The position numbers and the translations under genes were made by a program. A model generated the notes under the pieces. It was given only the letters and a program-made list of their open reading frames with translations, was not told the DNA's origin and searched no databases. Below, one piece after another: positions 1 through 15,100 of a stretch of 64,000 bases of DNA (positions are counted from its first letter, which is position 1; the number at the start of each line of letters is the position of its first letter). This stretch comes from Phoronis australis (taxonomy: Eukaryota; Phoronida; Phoronidae). Where the stretch lies: positions 270,952 to 334,951 of the forward strand of contig NMRA01000072.1 of NCBI GenBank assembly GCA_002633005.1. Direction: 5' to 3'.

Positions 1-2920
1 TTTTTTTAGTATAGATTATGGTAGAATGATCTCTGGACACACATTTCTACCATGAATTAAGACAGATTGCAATCTTTGTAACATTTGCACTGCCATCTCC
101 CACTCTTGAGAGTAGTCACTCTTCATTGGACAAGCATTAACACCTGTGTCATCTCATCTGTCTTTAAAGACTGAGGTAATGTGCTTTATATGCCAGAATA
201 TTGATTAGCTAGGATACTGACATGTGTCTTTGTTGTTGCCTTAGTCTTGTTCCCTATGTTCAACACAGCTTTAGAACTGATCTAAAATCTGTTAAATTGC
301 TGTTCTAACAATGAATACACACTCCAGTGCTCAGATTCCATTCTGAAGCCATACAAGAGTTCAAAGGACTCTTAGGTCCCCTTTACAAGATCCATGGCCA
401 CTGGATAGTGATATGAGATCTGCCTCAGCTAGACAATATTCTATGGCAGTGTTTTTCACAACCTGTTTTGGCTCCTGATATTTGTATTTTGTTGCATTTT
501 ACATTGTGGGATTTGTTAAGCAAACAGCTGGGGCAAAGTTTTGAATGTTTGGTAGCAGGTCTTCACCTGGCAGGTGTGCAGGACATTCTGATGGACATCC
601 TGACTCCAGTTAAGACACCCTAGTTAGGAGGCCCTGACACCATTTCAACATTTGGACAACAAAGTAATGCACATAGTGCAATAGGGGAGGGGACTCATTG
701 GTCATGGATGTGCTTAGAAATTGAGAAACCCATTTTGAATGCCCTGTTTTTGAAATCCTGGGTGAATCCCTGTTTAGGAGCAGGTCAGTGTGTATTGCTT
801 CCTAGACTTCAGTAACTCACACAATGTGAATACAGAATTTTAAACATTTCATAATTTCCTGTTGTGGAGAATAGTGTATGGTAGAGAGGGTCATGTATAT
901 TTTTGTCAAGCTCTTCAGAATTTTTTTACTTGCTGGAGATATGTCACTTGAATAATTATTTTGAAATTTGAATGTAAAAATGTATGGCTTCAGAATTTTA
1001 CTTGAGGTTTTTATAGAATGATGATGGTATTATAAGTTATGCTACAGCAACACCATAATCCTGTTTTCTGAAAAGGAGATACTGTGCTAACATATGGAAG
1101 GTGACAGTAAAGAAAACATTTCAATTCACTCTAATTGTAGCTGTCTAAGCATCAATGGCTATCTGTGTGGCTAATTGGTTCACATCACAAACCACTTTGT
1201 ACCCACACATTTCCATTAGGCCAGACAGAATTAAGCCATTTCCCAAACCCTGTGCATACCTGAGATAACTGAAGCTATCACATTTCACCTGTACTAGTGA
1301 TAGCTATGTCTAGGATACCTGGCATGTATTGTGTTGTTCTGTTTATAATTGATTGACATTTGTAGATTTTCATGGAGTTTCGTGTTACAAGTGTTTGGTA
1401 ATAAATTAGTATCTGCTCTTTTGAGACCGAAATTCTTAAAAATTTGGATCATGAAACCAACCTGCCAGGTATTATGCTATTCTTGTTTATATCTGATTCG
1501 TAGTTGTAGGTGTTTATGGAGTATTTGATGGGACTTGTTAATGAATTAACATCTGCTGTTTTGAGATCGAAATTCCTTAAAATTTAGGTCACAGAGCTAA
1601 ACATTGAAATTTATATGAAACTATGCTTAATTTTTCTGTAAATTTGATCCGGACACATTTTTTTAGGATGAGCTGAGATCAAACAAGATAAAAGACTTGT
1701 CTTATACATTTTTTCTCAGTTTATGATAAGAAATCGACTGCAAGAAAAAGATAACCTGTTTCTAATAGAATCTTGATTGTGTGGTGCTTAATTCTCGACG
1801 ACTTATTTTACTGTACAGCATTTGGAAAACAACATTTGTTAAATATATAGTATTTCTATCACTGTCGTAAGCTTTTGAAAAATTAACAAATGACAATTTT
1901 TAGAGTTATTTTGGTGGAAGTATACTGAGAAATTAAGTTAGTTTTTTTCTAGTGAAGGTGAGTTTTTCCTAACAATTACTGTAAATGCATTTGAGAAACA
2001 CTTTAATCCAACACCTGTGGTTGTGTATTCAGGCACTGTAGACCAAATGATATCCTTTCATGTCCCTACAATGTGTTAAAGCTACTATAATATAGTCACC
2101 TATTGTCAATGTCCTAGGAACAGTTAAAGCACTTTCTACTAGTGGTGGGGATTTTTTTTTTCAAATAGCCTGGGCTGTGAACCCATAGTTGACCCAGCTC
2201 CATTGATTGTATGTTGGGTACTCTGTGGTCAAGTTGAATTAGGTAATCTTATCTCATCCTTTCATGGTGAATACTGTGTGTGGATACTACCAGTGTGGTA
2301 CTGTCAATGGCCAGAGTGTTTGATGGTGAGTGATAACATTCATATCACATCACCAGGAGTTGTCAATGGTCAGTGATATCATTATGAAGGATTAGTGGAC
2401 TAGTGGTGGATTAGAATGGATTACCATTCTACTCTCCCTGGGGTTGATGGGCATCAGAAGCTTAGCTAAGCAGTTGGCAACAATGCTGAAAAGAAAGGAA
2501 AAATAAAAAATGTGGAAATGAAAGTCCCAGGCTTTGTGACAACAGTTCTACAACTGTTATGGAAGTGTGGTTCATAGCAAAGTTTCTTTAAGGATTAAGA
2601 GAGCATTTTTGCTTGTTTTCATACCGGCGAGTGCGGTCACTCATATTGACAAGATGCCAACAGGCGTGTACTAAAAACTATTGTAGGCCCTCCTATTGCA
2701 GGTGCCAGGTCTGCTAATTCTGTCCCCCTTTTATGGGGTAGATTTTTCTGCATTTCGGGGATGAAATGGAAATTTAGGGGCTTATTGGATCCCACTTGGG
2801 TCCCACAAAACTTGCTGAAAAGGGTACTGCCAACCCGCAATTTTTGGTACATGCCTGTGGGCAACTTGTCAACATGAGTCCTTTTGTTGAGCTGATTTTC
2901 ATCTTGTATGCTTGTTGTAG
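1..2920 (+). other. TTC28 upstream intron (no gene seen)
   Basis: AT-rich non-coding sequence that ends in the acceptor of the first visible TTC28 exon. It holds a diverged tandem duplication at about 1314-1597 and a fragment of a dispersed repeat at about 565-645. An antisense ORF at 2637-2966 overlaps the exon boundary and has no recognisable family. Confidence 0.7.
1314..1597. repeat. Diverged tandem duplication, two ~140-bp units
   Basis: Units at about 1314-1455 and 1456-1597 share blocks in the same order: cctg-cag/gcatg-tatt, ttgttta-at-tgatt, tggagt, attaa/attagtatctgct, ttttgaga-cgaaatt-cttaaaa. Similarity is perhaps 70-75 percent by eye, so this is an old duplication. Confidence 0.6.
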
Positions 2921-3190
2921 GTCCATTCACCGCTGGAGATAGAACTCCAAGAGCCACCGGGAACAAATCAGAAAGTGTTATTCTTGGAGAAAGTCCGCCA
3001 AAGCAATGACGCCATCCAATCGGGTGACTTTCAGTTGGCCATTCAGCTGTATTCCGACGCCATCGCGTTGGACCCTATTAACCACATTCTGTTCAGCAAC
3101 AGATCTGCGGCTTATGTTAAGGTACAACAGTTTGATAAGGGCCTGAAAGATGCCAACAAAGCCTGTGAATTGAACCCAAAATGGCCAAAG
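2921..3190 (+). CDS. TTC28: TTC28 exon (first visible): N-terminal TPRs 1-2
   Basis: Acceptor ...cttgttgtag and donor AAG|gtaaga; phase 0 on both sides, 90 codons. It encodes the EKVRQSN...GDF helix and the SNRSAAY TPR helix of the Hop/PP5-like N-terminal TPR block, ending in NPKWPK as in vertebrate TTC28. No convincing initiator Met lies in this exon, because an in-frame stop sits at the splice acceptor. The true start must therefore be in an upstream exon left of position 1 or unrecognised in 1-2920. Confidence 0.92.
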
Positions 3191-6100
3191 GTAAGAACTT
3201 TAAACATGGATTACTTTACATGTTTTATTAGTCGGTAGTGTTCAGGTGAACATTTGGTCATGCATACTAGAAAGTTGGATTAATTTGAAGTGTAAGGAAA
3301 ACTGTCCTTGTCACTGAGCAGAATTGTTTGAAAAGGCTGAACTAGATTTAAAAAAACTGAAGGAAATGGTACATTGATTTTACCTTTATTTCAGTCAAGA
3401 TCAAGGGTAAACTATGACTCAAAATAAACTTTGTGCCTAGTAAAGCCATGGCTGTAAAAGCTGGATCCATAAAGCCTTTGAGGCTATGTCTTGAATTTCA
3501 AGATGTTCTACTCAGCTTTTGATTAGGAATCTCTTACCTGTTGAGAAAGATCTTTGTATTAACAAAAAAGAAATTTAGTGAGCCCCTGGAACTAAAATCT
3601 ATGTGTCTGGCTTTAAAAAATGTTAATTTACATAATATTCATGTTGGAAATGCTTAGCGTAGGTAGTACTATGTTAAAGTGAATATTACTGATGGCTTCT
3701 TACTAATTCTTAAAAGAAGTCCAATTGCCTCAGGTTTTTTCATTATCACAGACAATCACTGCCTAGATTTTGCCTCTCAGTATTGACCAGTGGCTTGTCA
3801 CTGTCTGGTCAGCTGTCTGGCTATGATCATATTACATTTACCTGCACAAGAGAATGTTGGGGTGTATGGCAGTCACAGCCACTATTTGTCTCCTAATAGA
3901 CCCTAATAGCACATGTAATGACCCTCCAGTGAATGGCCCATCCTTTGACCATTCACTGACCACTCACTGGGTATGAATGGCTGGTCCAACTGAGCCACTG
4001 TGGGCCAACTGGTTGATCATTTTTAAATAGGCCTCTCTCTCTCTGTCTCAAATAAAACTGAATTAAAATCAAGCTAAGCAAACTATATGAAAAAAATTAC
4101 GCAACCTATTGGTTGGCCATTTGGCTGCTGTTTTCCTGCGCCCCCTGTAGTTGAAATTGAAAAAGTGAGTTTCAACAATTGTTGCTTTCTCTGTTTTTAC
4201 GGAGCTGTCTAGTCTGCATTACTGTTATGAAAGCCGCAAACTTCACTGATTGTCGGTAGATGATAGTTGTAGATCTTTGCAAATAATGAAAGCTGCTATT
4301 GAGTTGTCTTCCAGTTCCATAAACTACTGATTTAGGATTTCCATATAGACCTCTTGTCATTATGAAATTGGTTTCAACTTGTTATTCCTTACTCAAATTG
4401 TAGGCAAAAAGAATTTAATTTCCATGTCAGAGCAACGGGTTTACAGTAAATTAAATTAAAAATTTCTTTTTTTGTTTTCATGGAAATTTTTTTCACAGAA
4501 GTTCACTTGCCTGCTTTGCCAGTTTTTTTCTTGTTGAAGATGATGTGAAAACTTATCTGTTACAGAAAGTGTGTGGAATGTAAACATGTAGTAACCTACT
4601 CTTGAGGAGATTTCACACCTACTAGTACAGTATCACAGTGCAATGTTAACACCGACAAATCAGTAGCAGCTGTTGATACACTCCTGTCTTACAATGTTTC
4701 CTCTGCCCATCCACTTGTTATCAGTTTTGCCACCTGTGTTGACTGAATTAAACAAGTGGTGCAGGACTCAGTTTATCATGTTTCCCAATGATTCCAAACA
4801 CATGTGACAAGTATTGGCCAATAGATAGTAAAATGGTAAAATGGTCCGCTTGTTATTGTCATAAATCAAGCCCAGGTGATGTTGATGGGTCTGATGTACT
4901 TGTCTAATACACATAACTACTGCAAAGCTCCCCCTTTGTGTTGGGTGCAATACTGTGTAATTGAATATTTGTAGTGGGTTACATTGTGCAGTGGCTGCCT
5001 TGCCTGTCAACAGTTACCAATGTAGTGAGGTGACCCCTGAAGGGGAGGAAAGAGGTCCATAACACCATGGCAAAAATTTTTCTACTTCAAACAGAGTTTG
5101 GGATACCAAAATTGATACCGAAATTAGTTTACAAGTATTTTGAAAAAATGAGACACTGAGAGTTTTGCTTTGATAATGTTACTCACATTTTGGTTGTTAT
5201 GAATTTTGTAATTTAAAATTGAAACACAATAGTGAATCCATTGTTAAAACTCATGAGTACTAATTAATGAGGTTCTGTGATTTTTACATTTCGGGATCTT
5301 CAAAATTTGGGATGCCGTCTCTCTCAAGTTGAATTTTTATTGGTAGATTTGAATGAAAATTGGCAGAGTTGTCTCGCAACGTCACAGTTGAAACCATGTT
5401 GAGATGCCAGCACTTGAGCTCATCATTTGACATGTCTTTAGAGCTGAATTCTAAATTCTAAAAAATACATCAGTAGACACCAGTGTTGTTTTTAACATAT
5501 AAGTAAATGTCGGTTCAAGTTAGAGTGGTTCAAAAGGAATAAACAAGTAAAAATCTTGGGTAGCAAGAGAGATGGTGTCAAATATTGGAAATTAATTTGC
5601 AGTATAGTTGATGAGAAGGACATGCACAATTTTGGCAAGAAATTTTTTCAGCAAAATTTCACCAACTGAGGACCAGTTTTCTTCCAATTTCTTACGGGAT
5701 TCTAATCAATGACAGGTACCTACATAGTGTTATAACCCTGAGTCTAAACTGCTATTATAGTGAGTTATGCCACAGTGGAGAAATTGGTCTGCAATAAGTT
5801 TTATCGTATCTTACTCATCTGTTGTGGACAGGCCACTGAGCTGCCAGAGCTGTGGTTAGCAAGTTGAGAAACACCAACACTTACTTGTTCACTGTACTCA
5901 GGCATCCAAATACTGAGCTGGGCATCCTAACTAGGGTGTTTTAATTTTAAGTCAGGGTGTCCATTTGGATGCCCGCTAGATGAAGGGTGTTCAGGACACA
6001 CAAGTGAAATTTTAGATTGTATTTCTCATTTTTTCATAGCCAATAAGTACCAGTTCCAGAGTAATGCATTAATTTTTTTTTCTCTGCCGTACACAACAAT

Positions 6101-9100
6101 TGTGAGAAATTGTCCACGTTGGCAGCATTGCTATTAGCTTTTGAAAAATAAAAGGGTGAATTCTGGCAACTTGATAGGTCCAATATTGTGTGTATTTACG
6201 GGACTCGCTTCGCGTTTATTTGTCAGTTGTAAGTTCAAAGTTAGTTGAATGCTAACTTAACGTTTACTCACAACTTGGTATTTCTTGCCATTAAGACTCT
6301 GGCATCGATGTTTTCCTTGAAAACAACGGGTGTTTACCTAGTGAGCCCTCTGTATTGTGACTGTATTCACCTTCTAGATCTCTTAAAATTAAACACTTCA
6401 CAGGCTTTGGTTAAAGTATGTCTTATAGAATTAGGTGGTTTATTTGGCATTTCTGGGACATTGGTGAGGGTCATTGGATCAGAACTATGCCAGCAATGTA
6501 TTGATCTGAGGCATTGGGTACTTCCAGTTTATGAGCTTACCTGGCCAACTGATATAGGTTCCACCTGAAAAAGTAAAAAAATAGTTTATGAGTTTGTTGT
6601 TCTGCAGCAAGACATGCTTGATTAAATACCAGTGTTTGAGATCTGTTAACTAAAAATCTTTCCAGTGAGGTTTTCATGTTAAAATCGAACTTATCGTTGA
6701 AGTTGTTGAAAACTAATGTGTGGATCTCGATTTTTGTTTGTGAAAAATATTTCCAGAATTGTCCTGATCAAAGAGTAATTTTGACACCGCTCATAAAAAT
6801 GTGTGGATTTCTGAATAATGAATTTGTTGGCTCGTGCAAACCAAGATGTCAACCTTCTGTAATGTCATTTGGTCAAGAATGCAGTAGCTTGTGAACTTAA
6901 TCAATTTTGTGTTTCATTGCTGGGGAGTTGTGCTTTGTTAGCACTAGTATTTTATTGTTTTCAAAACAATTCAACTGTTAACATCCTTAGGGTTGATTAA
7001 ATGTGGACAGTGTTGAAGTATGGTGTGACTTTCTAAGGTGTGTCTGTGAAATAAGAATGGAAAATTAAAACCTTCTTATCCAGGGCTTGGAATTTTCCTC
7101 TTTTTAAACTTGAGGATTTCCTCTTTTTTGGTCCCGGTTTCCTCTTATTTGATTTCCAGTTTGCCCTTTTTTGTATTTTTTATCACTATTTTGACTTTTT
7201 TTTTCAAGCAAAAACGTTTGTTTCTGTTATTAAACTCTGCAACAACAAGAAATTTATCATACAAGCGTATTTGTGGAACGATGCATCACCTGGAAAGCCT
7301 TCCCCTTTTTGTCATTGGTCATTCCAAGCCCTGTTGTCTCAGTTCATGATAAAATATCACTAATTTCAAACAAAAACAAGTTGATCTTTTTTTATTTTTC
7401 TTAGACTTCTAACAATTTTTTGAACGCCTACACTTGACCTGTCGCCAGGATTTTAGGTGACGGCTTAACTGACCACTCAGAACTCATCGTTCTTGACACG
7501 CCTTCATTTCCAAGCCGCCATTTTACCCGACAAACAACACGTGGCCGGGTAAAACTTATTGTTTGTTAGTCGACATTACGCAGGGGAGCGGAGCTTGCGA
7601 TAGGTCAGTTTCCCAAAACAGCCTCTGGTGGCAGATATGGTATAGAACTTTAAAATAATAATGAATGCATTGTTTTATTGCAATTTGATATTTTGTTTTA
7701 AAAATGTGAAAATGAAATTTTAATTGTTTGCCGCATTGTGTCCTAAAGTGGTGCGATTTGGATTAAAAGTTGTCATAATTAGAGCTAATTTTGTAATCCA
7801 GAAAATCTGGTTTTCAGTTTACATAAGTATTCGTAAAATCATAACTGTTTCCTTATGAAGTTGTTTCTGGTTGCAAACTTCAAATAGGGTTCAGGTTTGT
7901 CAGCTTAAACTGGACAGTTCTCTAGAAAGCTAATTACCTTGTGAACTTTTAAGAATTTTAAAAGAATCGTTGAAAAAGCAGGATTTCCAGTATGGTTGTT
8001 TGGGTGATCACTTCATAATGTAAAAACTTTCTTGTTATGTGATTGCACACTTCACCATTCATTCATTATGTTGTCAAGTATTATATCTTTCTGATTCAAA
8101 TCAACTTACAAACAGATCTCACCACTGCCCTGGACCAATTACAGTGAGTTTTCAGGAGTTTCGATTCATAATTTTCACCTTGTAGTTCACATGTATGAGT
8201 GATAATATTCATCACCTAATCTTACCAAACTGTCTCATGGATATCTGTTGTATTAGATAGGATTTTAAAAAATAATTTCCACGGCTCTTTAGTTTTTACG
8301 CTACGAAACCCTATCCCAGCAAAAAGCAGGGTGCGAATCATTTGCCAGTGAAACAGTATGCTGTCGTTTTTAAAAACACCCGTTAGCTGTGAGCCACTGG
8401 CTTTGACCTTCTATTTTATTCTGTTTGCTCACAATAGTATATACACATCAACTGCCTACAACTATTTGCTTTCATTGTTGAGTGAAATCTTCATGGCTTG
8501 ATATCCGATGCCCCAACTCAATGCCTTCAATAGGTTAATGTGTAAAGCGGGTTTCCATACGCATTTTTTTCCAAAATGACATGTGGTGGAAGTTAGAGTC
8601 AGGGGATTGACTTTACACGAGGGGTACGATTCCATTGTGCTGCCTGTTTTTGTGAATCCGATCTCCATCATTAGCTGCCGGCATGGATGGGTTATTGTAC
8701 TGATTGAGGCAGTCACGGGTCACTAAGTATACCCTGCTATGATTAGATTCACGTTCTTGCATGGAAAAAATGTCATGAATATGACGTCAAGTTGCGAATT
8801 TTAAAAAAAAAACATGATTTAGAGGGAAGACATCAATCGCAATCTGCAGAACTTAAGGAATTGCCAAATCCTCAAGGAAAAAGAATGAATATTGTATGCG
8901 GCTCAGCACCCAACTCTTTGATTTTCCATTTAATTGCCCTAATGCCGTGTGTAGAGTGTCTTGGTGTTTCGCCTTGGTGTTCCTATAACGCAGTGTCATC
9001 TCACCATTGCAGGGTTACTACAGGAAAGGCGTGGCTCTGCAGTGCCTTGGCAAGCATGCACAAGCCCTGGCCGCCTTCTCAGCTGGACTGGAACAGGATG

Positions 9101-12100
9101 CAAAGAGTGCCCAGTTGTTGGCGGGACTTGTGGAGGCAGGGTCCACATCACTCATACGAGGTAAGTCTGAGACACTAGTGTTGCATGAGTTTTATTTACA
9201 GTAAACATTTCAAAATTGTAAGCATTTGCTTAGTGCTACTTATCTTTTGTTAAAAAAAATAAAAAACAAGAAACTCATTTGTCTTCCATACTGTGTCCAA
9301 AATTTTGCAAGCGGATTTATAGCAAACTCGCAAACTTATTAAAGGCTCACTAATTGAATGTCCATCTGTGAGAGTGATTGGACAGCTTGGTCTGCACCCC
9401 ACTCATAGCTGTATATAAATGATTTTAATAATAAACTTTTGTCACCTTTATTATCATGTTTCGTCAAAGTTAAAATAAATTCAACTATGGTTCCCACTCT
9501 TGGAAAACCATTTAGTGAGCAACTCGTAAAATGGGAAAAATGCTTCTATACACGGAAGACAGGTGAAAAATTCATGAAGAAGATATACCGCTAGGTTGCT
9601 CCCTGAATGGCAAAAAATATCTCTTCTCTCTCTACCATTTTCTGTGCCATACGATTGCACTTGAGTCATTCCCCACAGTATCTTAGGCCTCTGAGGCAAT
9701 AAAATTGCTATTTGTTCAATGACTATTTGTAATTTAGTGTTGATGGATGCTGTAAGTGTTTTACAAGTCAACTAGCATTTTTGGTCTCTGTTTTGATTTT
9801 CCACTTTGTAGTCTCTGTTTGATGGGCATTGTTCTTTTGTTATTGGGCGATGCTGTCAAGTGCATATAATTCTGTAAGTGGAAGTCGAACTCTGGGTTTC
9901 CCTTCTGTCAGTTGTCAAGTTAGTTTGTGGAATTGATCTTCTCTTTTTACTGCCGTCTGCAAAGGCCATGTAAACTAGTGTAGGTCGCACGTGACTTATC
10001 TCAAACCTTGTGCATTCATCTGATTGAGGCACATGTTGTAAATTAGAAAAACGTAAACTAAAGTATTTATGTTATTTCCTGAGAGTGCTGAAGTAGCAGG
10101 ATGATTTTTGTTGCCAGACACGCCCATTACAGATAGAATTTATGAGTTTTTTCAATTTGACATCGGGTGCAAACGTCTTCATAGAACATATTGTGTACCT
10201 GTGCCTCTTTCAAAGCCTTGTTCACCAACAGTGTTATTATCTGAAGCATATGACCTGGCGGCTGGCACCTATTAAATGAGGGCAATGTTAACTTAAAATT
10301 TATATATCAGGTGGCGGAACTGTTAGCTGTGTACAAAATCTATGTCAGCATGTTCTTAATGCTATTTCTCAGGTCTTGAGTCTTTAGAAGATTGTTTCTG
10401 AAGATGTTCTTGTTTGCAAAATAGTGTAGAATGGAATAAGCATGTTGACCTTGTATCTGTCTCACTTTGACAAGCACACAATAATGTCTCTACACCTGAT
10501 TTGACAATTTCTGCACCACAGTTATTTGTTGGATGCCTGCCAAGGTAAACTGTTTGCAACAAGGAATATAACACATTGGTAACACGTTTCGTTTCGATCT
10601 ATGTCTCCTTTGCAAAAAACTGGCTAATTATTTTGTTTTCGATGCATTTGAGAGATTACTCGAAGCATCAAACACTGCGTGCTCAGGTCGATGTTGATTT
10701 CTGATGCAGTTGTGGGCTAATCAGTTGGGCGTCCAAATTTACCACTGGTTTGTTTGCCTTGGAGTATTTGGTCTGTTTTTGCAGTCATTCCATTCCAGGT
10801 TGGCTATTCATGAGTTAGCTGAGGCCCATTGTCACCTTTAGTACTAGGCTGTTTTTCTACCAATTCAAGACACCATTCAACTGATGACATTAATATATGC
10901 ACCCTTATTGAAAACGAGTCGGCACAACACCCCCAGCACTGAATTTAAGAGGGACATTTGTTTTCACAAGCTAGCGTTTATTTGTCAGTTTTTAATTTAG
11001 CAGTTCTCAAGTGCTTAGCAGTACTTAACCAAGAAATGTGACTGGTTAAGATATGTTTTAGTACTCCCTCACCTGGTAGTAGACATATCGTTTTTGAGTG
11101 ATTAATCTTTTCAATTTGCCAAACAGGTCTTAAGTATTATTTGCCTGGAACCTCATATTAAATTTCATGACTAATAGTCATGACTAAATCCTTGTCATAA
11201 AAAGTATGATATATTTGATTCAGTGGGCAAATTCTTGAAGCAAACAATACCATAATTTTAAAATGATTGATTGGCATTGTTCTTTGCTAAATTTCCTTTT
11301 TTTGGTTATTTTTCTCCATGACTTTGACAAAGCTAAAAAAGTTTCAGGGAAAATTCATCAACTTTTTTGAAAACTACTACACATTAGAAAATAATTTGCT
11401 GTGTCCTCTGGATCAATGCCTGTTGCACCATGATATTTCTGAAAACTAGATACACGTTGCTACTTTTGAAAAGCATTTTGCAGTCTTCTGAGGCCTGCTT
11501 TATCAATGTGATATAAGTCTAGTCTTAGCTAAGACAACTTCATAACTTTGATTCAATCTGCACACAGTCCATGAACGTGGCTCGTGAAGGTATTCATTAC
11601 GGTAAACCTCACCAATTGTGGAAAAAAAATAATTGCCAAATTTGTCTTTTCTCATTTTAAAGACTTTTATCATTGTTGTGAATGGCCACAGTTTTTTCAA
11701 AATATTTTGTGTCTGTAGCTATGGTACAGAACTTGAACAAATAGCAGAGTGTTATCACTTGTCCGCCATCTTGTGGCCTAAGTTGGTTAGATTTTGAATA
11801 TGAAATGTGATCAGTTTTGTCATTTGCAACATTTTCGTTCTGAAAATGCATTGTCGCGAAACTTGTGTGACTGCGACCGTCTCAGCAACAACTTGACCTA
11901 CACGACCTTTGATAAAATGGGCCCCTTTTGGCCCATGTAACAACCTAGAAAAAACTACAAATTCGGCTATCTTCAGAACACCATGTCTTAGTAATGGCTG
12001 GTCGGATTCATACAAAATTTTGATTACTATGCAGGTGCTATTAAAATATTGGAATTTTTTATGATTTTCATATTAAATCAAGAGTTACATAAAACGAATA

Positions 12101-15100
12101 TGAAATGATATTTTAGAAAACTGTGATAGCCTTTTTGAGATCTCATTTTGAAAATTTATATCAATTAAAATGTGATGGTGTAATTGAATTTTACTAAACA
12201 GACATGTTCGCGTGACCTCAATGAATAGTAGATTGGTAAAAGTCAAAAACTAAATTCTACAGTCTATCTACTTTCAGAAAATGTATACTTCTACTGCGCT
12301 AATATCAATAGCATTGTAGATATTTGACTAAATACACAAACTTGTCAATAAGATCCTACATAACCTTGTCCAAGTCTATATGATGAGGTCAGATAAATAC
12401 TTCATTAGACTGTCATTGACATGCATTTCTGGGCCTGTATATACCTGAATATGCTCTGTAAATATGGGACATTGTCTCGGCATTATTCATGCATAGTGAA
12501 AACAAAAGCTTGTTTGAATAGCACCTATTAATCGGACTTGATCACTCATCGAAAAACAATAGCTTGATTGAAACCAGGTTAATATTCTGCCATTGGTTGG
12601 GTTTCTGAGCTGTTGAGTAATAGCAAGATGTTTCTTGATGTAGCCCAAAATCATCCACAAATTGTAAAATCTAAATTGCCAAAATTATCCGGTTTTCTTT
12701 TTTGAAGGTCTTCCAACATTGAGAATGCCTATTATTTTTCAAAATCTTCTCTGATGGTAGCTTATAATGGTACAGAACTTGGACATCATAAAGCATTAAT
12801 TTGTTGCTGCATATCTTTCATGAAAAAGTGAGAAAAAAATTCCCATGTCTGCTTTACTGTGTACTAAATTTGTGAGATTCTCATTTGATATGAGGGATCC
12901 TGGCTTAAAACAGATCCTATTATTTAGTGTGTGACAGTTTGTGTGGCAGTAGTTCTTTAAGTTAGGATGTAGTGTGGTGGAAAGACAGTATTTTAGTCAA
13001 TCAAAATTCTCAATATGGAAATTTTTTTACTTCGTTGTTATGGGTGATTCTGTGTGATACCATACGATGTATGTTTGGTACTTTAAATTATTTGTGTGTT
13101 TGTAACACTGAAAGTATTAGAAAATGGAAATTGATAATTCTAGCAGTAGTTGTTTTTTGTCGGAAATTGAAGACTGTTGTCTTGAACATAGGAAAAAGCT
13201 TGTTTACACGAAACAGATCATAACTGAGTGCTATTGACAGTGTATACACTTCTTGACTTTCACCAAGGACAGAATATTGTTTTTAGACCCCAAAAATGTG
13301 GTGAAGGCTGAGGCACCCCTTTGAGGATAATTCCACCAAAATTTGACTTGGGGAGGGCACTCTAGACACATCAAATAATATCCTCGTCATGTAATAATCT
13401 ATTATTATTGTAATACCATGCATGAATATATGTTGGCATGCAATGCAGTTTACATCGTTCATCATGTAGTTCTTGGTGGCTTTGTTGTTGGTGTTGGATT
13501 GATTTTAAAAAAATTAAAATGGGCAGTCAGGCAGTGTAATGCAGTACAAGTTGTCAATGCCTGAGGGATCTAGAGCACTTGTTTTTGTTGGAACGCTTAA
13601 TTAATTAAGCTATGAGCTAATTAAAGTATTTCCACTTGAAGAGTTAATGAGGCAATGACTTCCTGGCCTCTGGCCATTGAATGTTGCGGACATATAAAAA
13701 AAGTTTCCTACTGATTGTCACATCATTTCAACGTCCCAGTTCAGAACATAAAGCCAAAAAACACACTGGTAGTTGGTTCTGGTTTGTACCTCAACTCATT
13801 TTAAACCTGCACTCAATACTTAAAGGTAAAAAAGCGCTTGCCTTCATCAATTTCAATGAAGGTATCAGATTTTTTTTTGAAAAACACCACAAATACATGC
13901 GTGTAAGGTTTTTAATTAATGTCGTTGTTTGTCTAGACTAGTGAACCCCCCAGTACTGAAATTTGGAGCTAGTATCAATTGAGTAAAGAACGCATCCATT
14001 TTGCTTTCTCAGGTGTTGTTTTCAGTGTAAAAAATGGGCTACTGTAAAAACTCACCAATTTCGAATAAAAATAATTGCTATTCATTTTTCAAAACCTTTT
14101 AACATTGTTGTGAATGCCCACCATTTCTCAGAAACATTGTCTGTGGTAGCTATGACATGGGTCATATGGTGCCTTTACTTAGTGTTACTATAATCTATTA
14201 TGTAAAAATGAAAAAAATAGATTTCACTTGTGGGTCATATTGTGCCCTAAATTGGTGAGATTTTACTGGGCTAAAAATATTGCACCATCACTTCAATTTG
14301 TTAATGCAAACAAAGACTAGAACCAGCTATGCTTTTTGGTCTAACATCTAATCCAAAACCTAGCGACATTGCCACTTGCAAACTGTATTGCTTACAACTT
14401 GTAGTTAAGTCCTGTCAAGTGTTTTTTTTTTTCTTTTTGTTAAAGTGTTCACTGTTTTTGTACAATAAATTTATGGAAACTTACAATTTAAAGCCAGGCA
14501 ACTTTTGTTGCTGTGCGGGTAGTTGTAATATAGACACCATGTTGACCTAAGAAAATTCAAAATGAACAGCTCATTACCCAACTCAACTTGTGAGAATTTG
14601 CGAAAATTTTAAACATTTCTTGTTCATTTGGCTCTAATGTACTTTTCATTTGTTTTCATTGCAGACAAATTCATTCCAATCTACCAACAACTTCAGAAGA
14701 TGAAACTCGACAAGAGCCCATTTGTTATCATCGCCGTGGTTGGTCAGGAACTCTTGGCTGCCAACTGCTACGCCCAATCAGCGGAGGTGTTAGAATCTGC
14801 CCTGAAAATCGACACATGCAGTCTGAAACTGAAAGGCTCCGTGTTCTCGGCTCTCAGCAGTGCCTACTGGGGTCTGAGGAATACCGACAAGGCCCTCAAC
14901 TACATGCAACAGGACCTTGTGGTAGCCAAATCTCTAGGTATGATTTAAGCTTTTCTGTTCGCTGTCATGGCTCTGATAGAGTCACCCTCTGTTAGGTTTT
15001 ATAGAAATGCAAACTTTTGCCATGCTCAGTAGCTTTAAAAAAATTGACAAAAATTCATATTGTGTCCTAGACTGAATACTTCTATATATTATAAAAGCGG

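Larger units (their letters stand above)
9161..14664 (+). other. TTC28 intron, 5.5 kb
   Basis: No exon recognised. It contains three members of a MITE-like family (about 11599-11796, 12660-12882 and 14040-14268) listed separately. The rest is AT-rich with no further structure that I can name. Confidence 0.65.

Noticed and set aside
2637-2966. 109-residue minus-strand ORF at the TTC28 acceptor
   Set aside because: No recognisable motif, overlaps a real exon antisense, and the composition is unremarkable.
8792-9178. 128-residue ORF over the third-TPR exon
   Set aside because: Wrong frame; the TPR frame with proper splice sites is the conserved one.
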